64,000 nt of DNA from Maylandia zebra (Eukaryota; Chordata; Actinopteri; Cichliformes; Cichlidae), in assembly GCF_041146795.1 (NCBI RefSeq), contig NC_135185.1:22030529-22094528 (forward strand), in the 5' to 3' direction. The first letter of the stretch is position 1; the number at the start of each line of letters is the position of its first letter. Made by a program: the position numbers and the translations under genes. The notes under the pieces are model-generated. The model was not told where the DNA came from and searched no databases. It was given only the letters and a program-made list of their open reading frames with translations. This document shows, piece after piece, positions 1-12,299 of the stretch.

Positions 1-345
1 AAATGACAGCCTCAACAAGACATTTAATCTGTCATTAGACTCAATTGGCTTCTCTCAAAATGTAAAAGAACCCACCCACCACTTTAATCACACTCTAGAT
101 CTTGTTTTAACATATGGCATAGAAACTGAACATTTAACAGTGTTTCCTGAAAACCTTATCTGGTCTAATCCTGTTCTAAGTACAATAATTGATTACACAG
201 CAGTGGAGAGTAGACTTCATCACAGTAGATGTCTTTCTGAAAGTGCTGTAACTAAATTTAAGAATATAATTCACTCACTGTTATCATCTTCAATGCCCTG
301 TACCAACATAGAGCAGAGCAGCTATCTGAACGCTGCTCCAGCAGA
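1..345 (+). mobile_element. L2-type LINE fragment (endonuclease/linker part)
   Basis: This matches the LINE in cassette U1 at about 23,845-24,180 almost base for base. In U1 the upstream part encodes the GDFNIHV endonuclease motif. The fragment enters from outside the window and stops abruptly near 345, where it is joined to another repeat. The reading frame is short and open only in part, so this is a dead fragment. The family call (L2/CR1-like non-LTR element) rests on the endonuclease and reverse-transcriptase motifs in the sister copies. Confidence 0.75.
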
Positions 346-613
346 GGTACACAGAATGATAGGCAGACGCTCTGACGAAGAACAGAGGTAAACACGCACT
401 AAATATACACACAAGGTAACAAGAAAATGGCAGACAGGAGGGAGACACAGCTGAACCTAATTAGACAAGACAACAGTGAAGCAAAACCCAAAACACTGAA
501 CACTGGACGTGCGTGTTTTAAAAGAGGTAAAAGAGAAAATACAAGACAGAAAGTCACAATTCCCAGAATAAAACTTAAAACAAAAACAGAAAACACTGAG
601 TCGCAGTGTAACT
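346..613 (+). repeat. Cassette spacer repeat between LINE and pseudo-V2
   Basis: This block recurs next to the LINE remnant in every tandem cassette (for example 25,097-25,336, 31,153-31,393, 43,411-43,650). It looks like part of an interspersed repeat with purine-rich, AGACA-rich sequence. The hydrophobic open frame on the minus strand is an accident of composition and appears in all copies because the copies are recent. No gene is recognised. Confidence 0.6.
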
Positions 614-646
614 GCTGAAGCTCTACTCTGAGCAGTGGTCAGGGTC
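614..646 (-). pseudogene. 3' scrap of a C-A exon
   Basis: Read on the minus strand this is the last codons of a C-A light-chain constant exon (DPDHCSE-stop) plus the first bases of its 3' UTR. It is cut off directly before the leader of the neighbouring pseudo-V2. The same scrap lies at the same place in every cassette: 25,337-25,369; 31,394-31,426; 37,603-37,635; 43,651-43,683; 49,831-49,863. A longer version lies at 61,040. Confidence 0.85.
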
Positions 647-651
647 AAGTG

Positions 652-1090
652 ATGTTTCCAGTAACTCAGGTTATAATGTTTGGCTTTCTGAGTCAGGATG
701 AGAGTTGTTTTATTTGTTTGTTTTTAATTCTGTTTGTGCTGTTCATGTTTCTCTGATTTAACCTGATACATTTTCTGTTTTTTTCTCAAGATTCACATCA
801 TTTTAGTCCTCATTTCAAAGTAATTTGCCAACAGTTTTCTAACTCTGTTAAGTCAAGCCTGTCAGGCACTGTGACCGTCAGCACCACAGGGAGTTGCTGG
901 ACTTAGTACCTTTAGAAACCTGGACAGCCTCCCAAACTCAGGAACTCCATCTTGACTCCAAGGCAGTAGATCTGGTTCTCAGTACACTTTATCCACCAGT
1001 GATCTTCAGGCAGTAGATGCTGCAGATTATTACTGTGGGTTACCATGGTAGTGAAGTGTTTACACAATGATTCATGGCTGCATAAAAAAT
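652..1090 (+). pseudogene. Pseudo-V2 light-chain variable segment (relic cassette 0)
   Basis: The leader starts at 652 and is like the functional V2 leaders. The V exon body runs from about 825 and ends at a decayed 12-RSS (heptamer CACAATG, nonamer ATAAAAAAT at 1,082-1,090). Against the intact V2 genes it lacks part of CDR1 and about 31 bp around CDR2 and has stops. The acceptor dinucleotide before the V body has also been lost. It cannot encode a V domain. The same lesions are shared by the pseudo-V2 of every tandem cassette, so the gene was dead before the array expanded. Confidence 0.9.
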
Positions 1091-1805
1091 TTCTTCACTT
1101 TGGCTGAAGGCTGCAGGTGTAGAGTTTTCAACTGCAATCAGAATAACTAGAATAACCACTTAAACACAATACAAGTGTACAAGTGATTTACATATTTGAT
1201 TATGAGCACACTAACTAAGATACATTCTACACTCACATTTTGAGCTTTTATTTTCTAGATCTCTTCATGGTTTTAATTTCAAGTGAAACATTTATTTACT
1301 GAATCAAACTCAAGTTATTTATTTTTCCGCAAGAGTAAAATTTGGAGATATTGTCATCCTGCTAAAAGATATATTTACATGACCACAAGCTTCTTTCAGC
1401 TTTTCCATTAATTTCAAAAGATGAACACATATTTGATTTGTCCCAGATGTTCAGGCCAGATGCAGCCCTGCCGTTTTCATCTCCTCCCAGACTTGATTTT
1501 TCATGTGTTAGGCAAACAGGTTAATTTATAGTACACAACACTGAAATTATAGAACAATTATATTTAAAAATAAGACAGAATGCTTAATAATATGGATCAC
1601 TGCAAGCTTTATTGGAAAAAGAATGAATCATTAATATGGCAGTTATTAGGCACACTCACATCCAGCTGCTACACATGTCACTGTGTAAGTTACTGTTATC
1701 AAATAACTTCATCTGCAAACTTTCAAACTCATATTGATCAGAGCAGCAGGGATGTATCTCCTGCTCCCCCACACTAAGCTCCTGTCCTGGACTTCAGCAG
1801 CCCCT
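1091..1805. other. AT-rich spacer, nothing recognised
   Basis: V2-type 3' flank continues to about 1,200, then AT-rich sequence follows with no gene or repeat that I can name. Confidence 0.5.
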
Positions 1806-2125
1806 CTAGCCCTCACACCGGTTCTTGCGGAAGGACTTGGACTGCCAGTAGTCATGATGGTTCACCCTGCAGGAGAACACCTCTGCGTTCATCCAGTTCT
1901 CTTGGCTCAGCATCAGGGTGCTGCTGCTGCTGTAGCGACTACTCTTCTCTTCTTCTAAGCTGTTCAGGACCCCCTCTGTCACCTCTGTGCCATCTACTTC
2001 CCATCTCACTTCAGCTCCCTGAGGAGAGTAGCCGGTCAGCAGGCAGGCCAGTGTGACTGGGCTTCCAGAGAGCTTCTCAGAGGAGGGTTGAAGCAGAGAG
2101 ACTGAGGGTCTGACCATGGGGCCAG
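1806..2125 (-). CDS. Immunoglobulin light-chain constant exon, C-B family
   Basis: This is a single C1-type Ig domain exon. The acceptor (CTCCAG) lies just above 2,125, and phase 1 matches the J donors. Reading downward it begins GPMVRPSVSLLQPSS. It has the first cysteine in TLACLLTGYSP, the tryptophan in VRWEVDG, and the second cysteine in VFSCRVNHH. It ends KNRCEG, with the C-terminal cysteine expected to pair with the heavy chain. The stop is at 1,806-1,808. About 105 residues is normal for a CL domain. It differs strongly from the C-A exons in the rest of the window, so it is a second isotype. Its nearest J segments on the same strand are at 7,618 and 9,348. The exon is intact; whether it is expressed depends on the very long, element-filled J-C intron. 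Confidence 0.92.
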
Positions 2126-2399
2126 CTGGAGGAAAGATCACAGACACACAACAATAGATTAACCTCTACTGCAGGACAGATAGCTGACACGAGACAGTTA
2201 TGATCCATGACAGAGATTAACAGGCCTGTGGATTAACTGTATGATGATATTGTGATATAACAGAGGAGAGAAACTTAGAAATTGGAGGATAAAAGGTTTT
2301 AAAAAAGTATAAATAATTAGTGAATGTGTTGCTGTATTTGTTTTCATGATGATAAAATTGAAATTTGTACAGGAAACGTTAAAGTTTGTCATTTGTTTG

Positions 2400-2409
2400 T
2401 TTCACTTCC
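2400..2409 (-). promoter_or_regulatory. Candidate Ets/IRF composite site, C-B intron copy 1
   Basis: Minus strand reads GGAAGTGAAA, which fits the GGAANNGAAA Ets-IRF composite consensus. Here the adjacent E-box is changed (CAAATG instead of CAGATG). It lies about 275 bp upstream of the C-B exon in J-C sense. Confidence 0.5.
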
Positions 2410-2789
2410 TTTTCATCACATCAGACTAACGAACTGTAAACTCAACCGTTAAAGTGCATCTGTATGAAAACTAATTCATTTAGTCAACAGCATAAAATGT
2501 TATATCCAACATGGTGCCAAACATTTCAGTGGAAGTCATCATATCATATTTTCAGTAACAGCTTTACACAGTTATGATACATGACAGAGATTAACAGCAC
2601 TGTGGATTAACTGTGCGCATGATACTGTGATCAGAGGAGAGGAGGTAATAAATAGGAGAACCTAACACTTTAATTAAATTGTGTTTTCACACTCAATTAA
2701 AATCTTTGTAAACGTTACAATAATTTAGAGTAAATGTCTTGTTGTTACAGTTATATTCTTGATGGAAAACAAACAGAGCTGGTCTTTGT

Positions 2790-2809
2790 CATCTGTTTGT
2801 TTCACTTCC
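2790..2809 (-). promoter_or_regulatory. Candidate Ets/IRF site plus E-box, C-B intron copy 2
   Basis: Minus strand reads GGAAGTGAAA followed, after a short A-rich gap, by CAGATG. This is the full two-part motif. It lies about 665 bp upstream of the C-B exon. Confidence 0.55.
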
Positions 2810-4161
2810 TTTTTACTACATCAGACCAATAAACTATAAACTCCGCGATGAAATCATTAATCTGCAAATAATCAAATGATCTTTAAGACATGAACGATAT
2901 TATGCTGCTAACTGTTTATATAAATAAATAAAATCAAAGATTCCTTTTGCTATATTTTCAGTCTCAGATTTTGTGAAAGAAATATTTATTCACAGATAAA
3001 TACAAAAAAACCTTTACTTAAAGCAGATTAACTCAATACATTTCAATTTTCAGTACTATATAAACACGATATATAAACATGATATACTGTATACTGATAT
3101 GATAATACTGTATTATATATTTAAACTCTTCTGATACCAAGTTTTCAGTATCAGCCACTATGACCAAACCCAATCACATCATGTAAAACACCCAGAATAA
3201 AATTTTGTTTAAAACATTCTGATGACATATTACACTTATAATACACTGTAAACCCCAACAGTCTACCTGACTTATAAAGTTTGTGGATATAACAATTAAA
3301 ATTCCTCACAAAGTTGAAACAACTTAAAACTTTTCTGTTCGGTTAACGATTCAAACAGTTATAATTGTACATGGCTTAGAAGTTAAGAGTAAATACTGCT
3401 TTCTTAATTATGATTTTTGAGTAAATGTTTTTTTCCGAGCTCCGCATGTGGACGTCATGACGTCTTCTCTCTAACCTGAACGACGTTGACAGAAAATTCT
3501 GTTCAATATGGCTGCCCTTCTCGAGCGACTGGAGAACACATTTGGAGAAACTTGTAAGTAAAACGGAACCTTCGTTATGTTTATTTTTTCCGTAAAAAAG
3601 CAAGTATATTAATATGTTGCAGCCAATAACTTGTTTTCGAATGCGCTGTTGTGTTAAAAAGCACAGACCCAGGTGGTGAATTGTTGTTCGCTGTTGTTCG
3701 CGCTCTTTTTCAAACATAGATTATGTCGTCAGTTTTACAGTTTTAACCGATTAAAACACAGTTTTACTAAGAATCACACATAAAGAAAGGGTCTTAGTGA
3801 TATTTTAACGACCCCTTGCCAACGCAAGAAAGTTGGCGTTTTTACAACAGCACCCTCATTGTTCGGCAGGGTTTTTTTTTTCCCTTCTCATTAGCATCGT
3901 TCAAAAGTGACTTAGCTAGCAGTGGTAACTTCTATCTAAAACAACTGAAATATAGCAAGGTGTTGTATATTTAGTGTGCTGATAAGGTTTTCAATATTTT
4001 TATTTTTTCTTCCAAGGCTGAAGACCAAAGACAAAAAGACAGAAGAAAAATTCAGACTGCAATTAATTTCAGGTGGAGACAGTAAACACAGGTGAGTTGA
4101 AAGATCTATTGAAGAGACCTTTCTTCATGGCCATTAAAACATTTTTAGGTTAAAAGACCCG

Positions 4162-4731
4162 TGTCATGAATCGCTGTGCGGCAGGCAGGAGTTGGACCCA
4201 AAATGCAGGACTCAGACTCAGGGGATGAACTCAAAATCACAGCTTTAATTGCTGCTCACAGAAAACGAGCATACAAAACTAAACTGGGAAAATATAAACT
4301 CACAGCTTGCAGAGAGGCACACGAGGAAACACACAGCTTGAGGGACGACACAGCACTGACTCAGAGAAACACAGGGTTTAAATACAATGGGAAGTAACGA
4401 GGGGAATGAGACACAGAAGGAGAGCACAGCTGGGAGAAATCAGAACTGACGAGACAAGGGAGCAAAGTAGGATACACTCACATGAGACACAGACCTTCAA
4501 AGTAAAACAGGAATTAGCACAGACGCAAACTAGACTAGGGGAGACAGAGCAACTAAGAAACACAGAGGGCAGCTACCAAATACTCAGAACTAAACAGAAT
4601 ACAAGAACACCAAACTAAGACACTACACTAAAGAATACGCTGGGACAACAAAGAGAACTAAGAACATAATACAAAAAACTCAGAGGCACAAGAAACTCAA
4701 AACACTGGGTCACTGACCCAGGACCGTGACA
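4162..4731. mobile_element. Non-autonomous DNA element with short TGTCAYG inverted ends
   Basis: The block starts TGTCATG and ends CGTGACA, giving short terminal inverted repeats. The interior is purine-rich with no long open frame. It resembles widespread fish repeats that end in GGGTCACTGACCCAGGACCG. It sits in an intron of the SAMD3-like relic. The family is not assigned. Confidence 0.45.
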
Positions 4732-6157
4732 ACCTGTTTCTTTTTTTTTTAAATCATGCCCTGGCTTTGTCACACTGAATCATGTTGAAAAGATCTATTT
4801 TCATGGCTCCCCCCATTACCATTTCCTTGTACTTCTTTCTACCAGTCTATTTTATTTTGTGACATTAACATCTTAAATGTACCCCTAATTATTAATAGCT
4901 GTGTTAGTATTTATAATGCATTTTTTTTTTATCATGTGCAGATCTACCAAGGGTCAGTGGCACAGTTCACCTTTTGTGGTAAGTTATAACACTTCATATG
5001 TGGTCACATAAGTAAGTTGTTTCATCAGTTGTTCAGTTCTTATAAAATGTTGTATAATTGTACCAAATCACTGAGGATACATCCAATGTGTAAATCACAA
5101 TCAACAATTTTACTGTGATATTCGCTCGTGTTTAGAGAATCTCCATTATCTTTGTTACTGAGTTTCCATTTTTATAGGGCCAAATTTGTATTAAAAATTA
5201 ATATTTTCATATGATGTGAAATGACTCAATCATTTCTAATTTTTAGAAGAAACCATTCATTAAGTCCCTTAAGGTGAAGATTTCATATATTGATAATGAT
5301 AAAATTAACACAAATTAAAAGTTTCACTGATAAACACACAATTTTTCCTTGCTTTGAACCCCATGTTCTATATAGATTACAGCTCTGATCTGGAGAACAC
5401 TATTTTAAAATACTGTGTAGGGTTTTTGTCAAATGATTAAGAAACAGACTCTCTGTCACAAGAGACAGAAAGGTTGTATCTTAAAAGAAAAGTCTCCAAA
5501 ATTTAGTAGAGTCTGATGTCATGCAGTTTCATAAACATGTATCCTCCCCAAAGAATGACACCTGAAAACTTTGCGTTAAATGAACTTTTCTTTTCCCTTT
5601 TTAGGAGGCGCCTGATATCAATGTGAAACGCACTGCAGTACTTCGTGCCCTTCCTGTATACCTGCGGGATGAGGACCCAGAATTCTTTTAGACATGTAAT
5701 GTAAGTGTATTTTTGCATTACTTAAATTCTGCCAGTAAGATAAAATGCTATGGATTTTTTTAAATACAATTTAATACCCTAGCAGCTACCAAATTGTACA
5801 AACAAAATACCCTCTCTTTAGAAAACCCTCACACAAACACACACACAGGTCAGGAGCAGGGCACAGGCGTATCACAGCACTATGGCTATGCTGCAGGTGG
5901 CCCAAAAACCAGGCTGAAGTCAAGATTTAGTTTCTTTTTGAGATAAAGTCATGAAATAAAAAATTACTTTTTTTTTTTAGAAAAATAACAAAAATACAAA
6001 TTATGTAATGCAAGAAGCTAACACGTTAATGTACATTTTTCAAAAAAAGTAGAGTACCCTAACTCGTTACAAAGTAACCCACTACACTGCTGAATGTTTT
6101 GCTAGATTACAGGTCATGCTTGTCACATTCTCTCAAACCAACCTTACTTATTTAATT

Positions 6158-6452
6158 GGGGCGATCGTGGCTCAAGAGTTGGGAGTTCGCCTTGTAATCA
6201 GAAGGTTGCCGGTTTGAGCCCTGGCTCCGACAGTCTCGGTCGTTGTGTCCCTGGGCAAGACACTTCACCCGTTGCCTACTGGTGGTGGTCAGAGGGGCCG
6301 CAGGTGCCAGTGTCCGGCAGCCTCGCCTCTGTCAGTGCGCCCCAGGGTGGCTGTGGCTACAATGTAGCTGCCATCACCAGTGTGTGAATGGGTGTGAATG
6401 TCTGGATGACTGAATGTGTAAAGCGCTATACAAATACAGGCCATTTACCATT
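6158..6452 (+). mobile_element. tRNA-derived SINE
   Basis: The 5' part carries a pol III A-box-like stretch (TGGCTCAAGAGTTGG) and, about 30 bp later, a B-box-like GGTTTGAGCCC. A long unrelated body and a tail with GTGTAAAGCGCTATA follow. This layout is that of a tRNA-headed SINE common in percomorph fish. It lies just upstream of the last exon of the SAMD3-like relic. Confidence 0.75.
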
Positions 6453-6779
6453 GATACTGTGTCTATTCCAGGCGGACGCATTGGATGAGTCGACCCTCAT
6501 TGACACTTCAGTTGCCCTTCTCACAGACGGCGCTTCCCAGTCCAGTCCATTATACTTCCTCAAGCATGGCTGTTGTGGTGAAAGGCGGCTAGGTGATGCG
6601 TGATATTCCCAGATTTGCAGATGCATTTTCTTTATTGTTTGGCTTGATCTATGCTCTGCATTTAGACTACCCCAGGAAGCTGGTTCACACATTTGCCTTT
6701 GTCCAAAATATCTTCATGGGGCTTGATGACGGCAAACCCCTGAAACCCCTGCCTACATGCTCTTAAGGAATATAAGGCA

Positions 6780-7759
<980 letters not shown>

Positions 7760-8009
7760 TTACAAGGCAAAAGCATTTGCCATCAAATACATGTAACTAT
7801 ATATATATTTAAAAAAAATTATGATCATTTTCATCATTTTTCCTCTGCTGGTTGATCCAAGAAAGTAAAATATATACTTACCAACAAATGTGGCATTTTA
7901 AACCAGATGTTAAAAAAACTGCTCTCATCTTTCCTAAACTATTTGTCTGTATTCTGTTAGAATCATAATTATGTCATAATAATTCATTTAGATACCAAAA
8001 GTATTCCTT

Positions 8010-8098
8010 CTCGCATTGTTTTGTTGTATGTTGAGAGCAGAGAAATCATTTCCACAGAGAGGAGGTTTTGCATCATCAGCTGATCCTCCCACGAGAAA
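8010..8098 (+). pseudogene. V1 promoter relic without a gene
   Basis: This matches the V1 promoter region of the tandem cassettes: the GAGAGCAGAGAAAT stretch, then TTTTGCATCATCAGCTGATCC with an octamer-like core. Leader and V exon are absent, and sequence diverges right after 8,095. The J at 7,618 plus this relic mirrors the J-then-V1 order of the tandem cassettes. Confidence 0.7.
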
Positions 8099-8282
8099 AC
8101 AGAAAAAAAAGCTAGTTGCTTTCATGGAAAAAAAATTGTTTTGTTTTTTTTCCCCCAAAAAAGCTGAATGAGAAAACAAACAGAAAACAGAACCTTTTTT
8201 TTTTTTTCATGACTTGTATTATGAGTCTGTGGTCTGGGAGAGAGTCCTGTAACTCTCTGTCTGCAAAATACAGTATATAATG

Positions 8283-8890
8283 ACCAATGCTGGGCAATTA
8301 ATTATATAGTTACTACTTCAAAAAAGTAACAGAGTTTTGCAAACAACAAGATTTTTGCAGCTGTTTACCTACAAATGCAGCCAAGACGTTTTTTTAAATA
8401 AACATTTCAAACTATTTACAGAACAATCAGCTGTTCTGCATCAAATTTGATGCCACACAAATTGTTTGTGCCACTCCAAAAAATAATTTCTGTCCACTAT
8501 GAGATAAAGGAGAACAACAGCCTGATACCTGCAGGCCTGACAACAGGAGGTGTATCCCTCCTGTAACACCTGTAACATTCAGCAGTCACCTCATTGTTCT
8601 AACACACAACAAAACTATTGACTGCACTACACACTAACTACACAAGATTTGCGCTAAATGTCGCAAATCTCTCACATCTCAAAACACCGCCGTCACTCCT
8701 AAAACTTCCCTCTTCCTAAACAGCTAAATGCCATTTTGCCATATCATTTTTTGATTGGGCGACATGGTACATTTTTCCACCAATAGGAAAGGCTGGGGTT
8801 TTTTTGGTCTTGTTTTTGCTCACAGGCGGAGAGTACTTTTGAGGCTTTCCTTATAAAAGGCTGTTTTTACCGTTTCTTCCTGCAGTAAAT
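8283..8890. mobile_element. Non-autonomous hAT-like element, copy 1
   Basis: It begins with a TGCTGGGCAA...TTACTACTTC end and shares its interior (CTCACATCTCAAAAC through ACATTTTTCCACCAA) with a second copy at 19,333-20,035. No coding capacity is seen. Assignment to hAT is by the look of the terminal sequence only. Confidence 0.5.
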
Positions 8891-9007
8891 ATAAACAACG
8901 ATAGTATTCAGGAAGAAAACCAAACATTGCATATATTTAATTTAAAATTCCTTGTGCTATATTTTCAGTCTCAGATTTTGTGAAAAAAATATTTATTCAC
9001 AGATAAT

Positions 9008-9080
9008 AACATCTGTCGCCTTGAGGCAGCTTTTGTTGTGATTTGGCGCTATATAAATAAAATTGAATTGAATTGAATTA
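9008..9080 (+). repeat. Retroposon tail fragment
   Basis: The string GGCGCTATATAAATAAAATTG followed by TGAAT/TTGAA repeats is a common 3' tail of fish SINE/LINE copies. Only the tail is present. Confidence 0.5.
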
Positions 9081-9347
9081 GATAAATACAAAAACGTTAA
9101 ATAAAATTGATCAAATCAAAGCATTATCTACATTTTCAGTACTATATAAACATTCAGTCATGATACTGTATTATACATTTAAACTCTACCGATACCAAGT
9201 TTTCAATATCAGCCACTATGACCAAACCCAATCAAATACACACATTATTTAAAACACCCAGAATAAAATCTTGTTTATATTCTCAGGACATATTTCAAAT
9301 AGTAATAGTATAATATTTTGTAGTAATGAGGAGATTTAGATACTTAC

Positions 9348-9424
9348 AGTGAATGATGAGTTTGGTTCCTCCACCAAAAGTCCACCACAGTGACACAAAC
9401 TCATTAAGTGGCCGTACAAAAACC
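9348..9424 (-). CDS. Light-chain J segment with 23-RSS (JB2)
   Basis: Coding J spans 9,348-9,385 and reads [12 protein letters not shown]. Donor GTAAGT lies below it. The RSS has heptamer CACTGTG, a 23-bp spacer at 9,393-9,415 and nonamer GGTTTTTGT at 9,416-9,424. It and about 50 bp of its intron are nearly identical to the J at 7,618, so one is a local duplicate of the other. Both could splice to the C-B exon. Confidence 0.93.
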
Positions 9425-9727
9425 TCCCACTCTGATCAAGCATCTAACCACTGAAAATTATGTTTTTTCTCCTCAGTAAACTTCACAGTTTAGAAAATAT
9501 TTGGCATAAAAGTGTTTGTGTTCAAATTGCTTTTTAAAAAAATAATTTATGATCATTTTCATAATTTTTATTGATCTAAAAAGTAAAATATACACTTACC
9601 AACCAATCTGCCATTTTAATCTAGATGTTGAAAGTTTTGATGTATTTTCCAGTATTTTGTTAGGATCAAAATCATCTCATAATAATTCATTTAGATATCA
9701 AAAAGTATTGCTTCTCACATTGCTTTG

Positions 9728-9880
9728 TTGTTTGTTGAGAGCAGAGAAAACATTTCCATAGAGAGGAGGCTTTGCAACGTCAGCTGATCCTCCAGAGAAC
9801 TGAGAAGGTTTATAGCAGAAACCACAACCACCTTGACTCTTCACCATCCTCATAGGTGCTGGATTGCTGCATTAATGGTC
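9728..9880 (+). pseudogene. V1 promoter and broken leader relic
   Basis: The V1-type promoter (GAGGCTTTGCA, then GTTTATAG) is followed by a decayed leader. Its start is TTGACTCTTCACC in place of ATGACTCTCATCACC. No V exon follows. It sits about 300 bp beyond the J at 9,348, the same spacing class as in the cassettes. Confidence 0.75.
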
Positions 9881-9999
9881 AGGATTACTACTGGACACCT
9901 ATCCTGCACAAGGCATTCAGATTCATATCTGAATATGAAAATATATATATTTTTTTATATTTGTGGAATTAATCCAGAAAGATTTCAGTTGAGTCTGTC

Positions 10000-10140
10000 C
10001 CTGTGTGTTGGCCCTGTGACAGACTGGCGACCTGTCCAGGGTGTACCCTGCCTCTCGCCCTATGACAGCTGGGATAGGCTCCAGCACCCCCCGCGACCCT
10101 GAAAAGGATAAGCAGAAGCAAATGGATGGATGGATGGATT
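10000..10140 (+). mobile_element. L2-type LINE/SINE 3' tail with ATGG repeat
   Basis: It contains GGATAGGCTCCAGCACCCCC and GACCCTGAAAAGGATAAGC, then an (ATGG)n tail. This is a very common 3' end of fish non-LTR elements. Only the terminal part is present. A longer copy lies in reverse at 15,765-16,080. Confidence 0.7.
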
Positions 10141-10439
10141 TCAGTTGAAATAATTTGATTTCATCCAGAGAATATCTAGTTCAAAACCATGCAAATTACC
10201 ATGATGGCACTTCGGTCCATTACACTGGAAACAGACATGTCACCCAGAGTGTAAAACAAACTAGTTATTGACGGGTATACAAAACGGACTTTAAATAGAA
10301 GAACCAATTTAATTCCACACATACTGTTAAGTGATTCAGTGATTGTGCTTACCAGTGGATGAATGGGATTCCAATTGAAGATGAGTCCTGTTGAGACTAG
10401 TAGTAAAACATATGTTATTTTATGACCATAGTCAATGTA

Positions 10440-10985
10440 GTTGAATTATGTTAACAGCTGTAGGTCATATATTATCCTTTAGTTTAGATGGTGTGCTGTG
10501 TATGTAGTTTAGTTCTCATAATACTTTTGAGTTAGAAGAACATATTCACTTATTAGTTTATTAGACAAGTGTGCATCACTCTGTATCCTTGATTTACTGT
10601 CAATGTCTCACACTGTGTTATTGACATTGTTTTATTGCTGAATCATGAAGAGAAAGGAGACTTTGTGTCTGGGAGAAGGGAGATAGAGCACATTCCAGAC
10701 CCCCACCTTTGGTAGGGCAGAAAGAAACAGGGAGCCAAGGTCAGGAGCCAGTCTCGCTAAGAATTAGAAAAACGTGTGAAGATGCAGCTTTTATGACTCG
10801 GTGGGGGCTGTCAGAAGCTATAAAAGTCTGTGAAAGTTGCTACCATTTTGAGACATGCGGCCGAACCTCTGACCGGCATCTCTCCCGTCCGGACGTTTGA
10901 ATGCTCTGTATTGTTGAATTGTATGGAAATAAATGATTGTTGATTGAGCATATATACACCGAGTATTGTCCTTCCTTCAGCCCAA
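10440..10985 (+). mobile_element. Possible solo LTR (old, low confidence)
   Basis: A roughly 540 bp block has LTR-like layout. A TATA-like CTATAAAAG lies at 10,818-10,826 and AATAAA at 10,928-10,933, with a short stretch after it. No internal viral genes flank it. Ends and family are not resolved, and it could be unrelated single-copy sequence. If real it is an isolated, inactive fossil. Confidence 0.25.
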
Positions 10986-11036
10986 AGATTCAAAGAATTG
11001 GGAGATTTCAACAGTCCAGAGAATCACCAGTTCATA

Positions 11037-11040
<4 letters not shown>

Positions 11041-11087
<47 letters not shown>
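11041..11087. repeat. (CA)n microsatellite
   Basis: This is an uninterrupted CA dinucleotide run. Long open frames across it are artefacts. Confidence 0.95.
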
Positions 11088-11090
<3 letters not shown>

Positions 11091-11640
11091 AGGCCTTCAG
11101 CTTCTGAAAAAAAACCACAAGAAAACAATCAAATACACGCCCTTGAGTTAACCCTACTGCAGAAATACATTGGTGATCTGCAGCTAATAACAGGGCCTCC
11201 TTCCAGTGGTGAAACAAAATTAAGAATTGACAAATCAATCATGTATCAGAAATCAAACATGCAGACACCAAATAAATTAAATCCTCAGTTTAGAGCAGTT
11301 GACCTATTTATTAGTACTGTCCACCAGGACAAAGACAAGTGAGCTTCTGGAAAGCCTGTCTGCCTGCCTGCAGAGGGACATAACAGGCTTTCATATAAAC
11401 CATATACGTCTCAAACACTATTATAAAAAAGGCGACTTAAAAACCAGAGTAATGCACAAAGATCAAACATTGCAGGTCACCGCGAAATTCAAGTCAAGTC
11501 TTCTTGGGGACACAATGTTCCTGCTTTTCCGGGCCATCGGGGGAAAACCCCCAAAAGTGATTGATATTGTGAAGACTAACATTTTTTTTCTAGCTAAAGC
11601 TCAGTGATTGTGAGCAGGTGATAAACTGTCGTGCCAACTC
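11088..11640. other. Unrecognised spacer
   Basis: Two overlapping open frames of about 100 codons are present but show no motif I recognise. It is probably a remnant of an interspersed element. Confidence 0.3.
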
Positions 11641-11789
11641 TACCTTTTCTGCTTCACATGAACAGATGTGTGTTTGCCTCCTTAAATGTGTTTTGCATGA
11701 TTTTATGCCTCACTGCTCCTCAGAGTTTAAGTTCTTCTGCTACTGAGGGTCTGAACCGTTCGTTCACTCACACTGAAAACTGCATCAGG

Positions 11790-12296
11790 ATGATTTTTCC
11801 AATAACTCTGATTATTATGTTCGGTTTTCTGAGTCAGGGTGAGAGATTTTTATTTTTGTTTTATTTTTTAATTCTGTCTGTGCTGTTCATGTTTCTCTGA
11901 TTTAAAAAGATCAATTTGTTGTTTTTCATTTCTCAAGACTAAAATCACTTTATTTTTCATTTCAGAGTCGTTTGCCAATAATTTTCTGACTCAAACAGAT
12001 AAAGCCAAGTCTGTCCGTCTTGAGGGGACCGTGACCATCAGTGCCACAGGGAGTTCAGATATTGGTGCTGATCTCAGTTGGTACCTTCAGAAACCTGGAC
12101 AGCCTCCCAAACTTCTTATATACTGGGCATCAAATCGCTTCTCAGGAACTCCGTCTCGTTTCAGTGGCAGTAGATCTGGTTCTCAATACACTTTATCCAT
12201 TAGTGATATTCAGGCGGAAGATGCTGGAGATTATTACTGTCTGGGCTTCCATAGTGATGACACATTCACACAGTGGTTTATAGCTGTACAAAAACC
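11790..12296 (+). CDS. Light-chain V2 gene, intact (V2a)
   Basis: The leader exon (11,790-11,838, [12 protein letters not shown]...) ends at a GTGAGAG donor. After a roughly 127 bp intron the V exon (11,966-12,268) opens from a TTTCAG acceptor in phase 1. It has a J-ready open frame: [15 protein letters not shown] in FR2, [15 protein letters not shown] in FR3 and DAGDYYC at the second cysteine. The 12-RSS is CACAGTG (12,269-12,275), 12 bp, ACAAAAACC (12,288-12,296). An octamer-like TTTTGCAT lies about 95 bp upstream. The first Ig cysteine is absent: the sequence at that point reads TVTISATGS, with alanine where V3 has cysteine. Apart from that every part looks functional. It faces the J-C groups on either side in opposite orientation, so joining would be by inversion. 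Confidence 0.9.
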
Positions 12297-12299
12297 TCC

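Larger units (their letters stand above)
2190..2850 (-). repeat. Duplicated J-C intron block
   Basis: Two diverged copies of one roughly 250 bp block lie at about 2,200-2,460 and 2,570-2,850. Both have the same order of motifs ending in the TTTCACTTCC string. Further copies are at about 13,000-13,240 and 22,005-22,320. It marks the C-proximal part of the C-B J-C intron. Confidence 0.7.

Noticed and set aside
399-596. Hydrophobic 65-residue minus-strand frame repeated in every cassette (also 25,122; 43,436; 49,610)
   Set aside because: It is the antisense of a purine-rich interspersed repeat. Its repetition follows cassette duplication, and there is no start context, splice pattern or family match.
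4176-4618. Frames of 60 to 73 codons in the TGTCAYG element
   Set aside because: Low-complexity repeat DNA open on both strands; no protein signal.
10944-11342. 132-codon frame and its shifted partner across the CA repeat
   Set aside because: The frame is opened by the His-Thr dipeptide repeat of (CA)n. Both frames are equally open there, which is an artefact. The same holds at 38,130 and 50,358.
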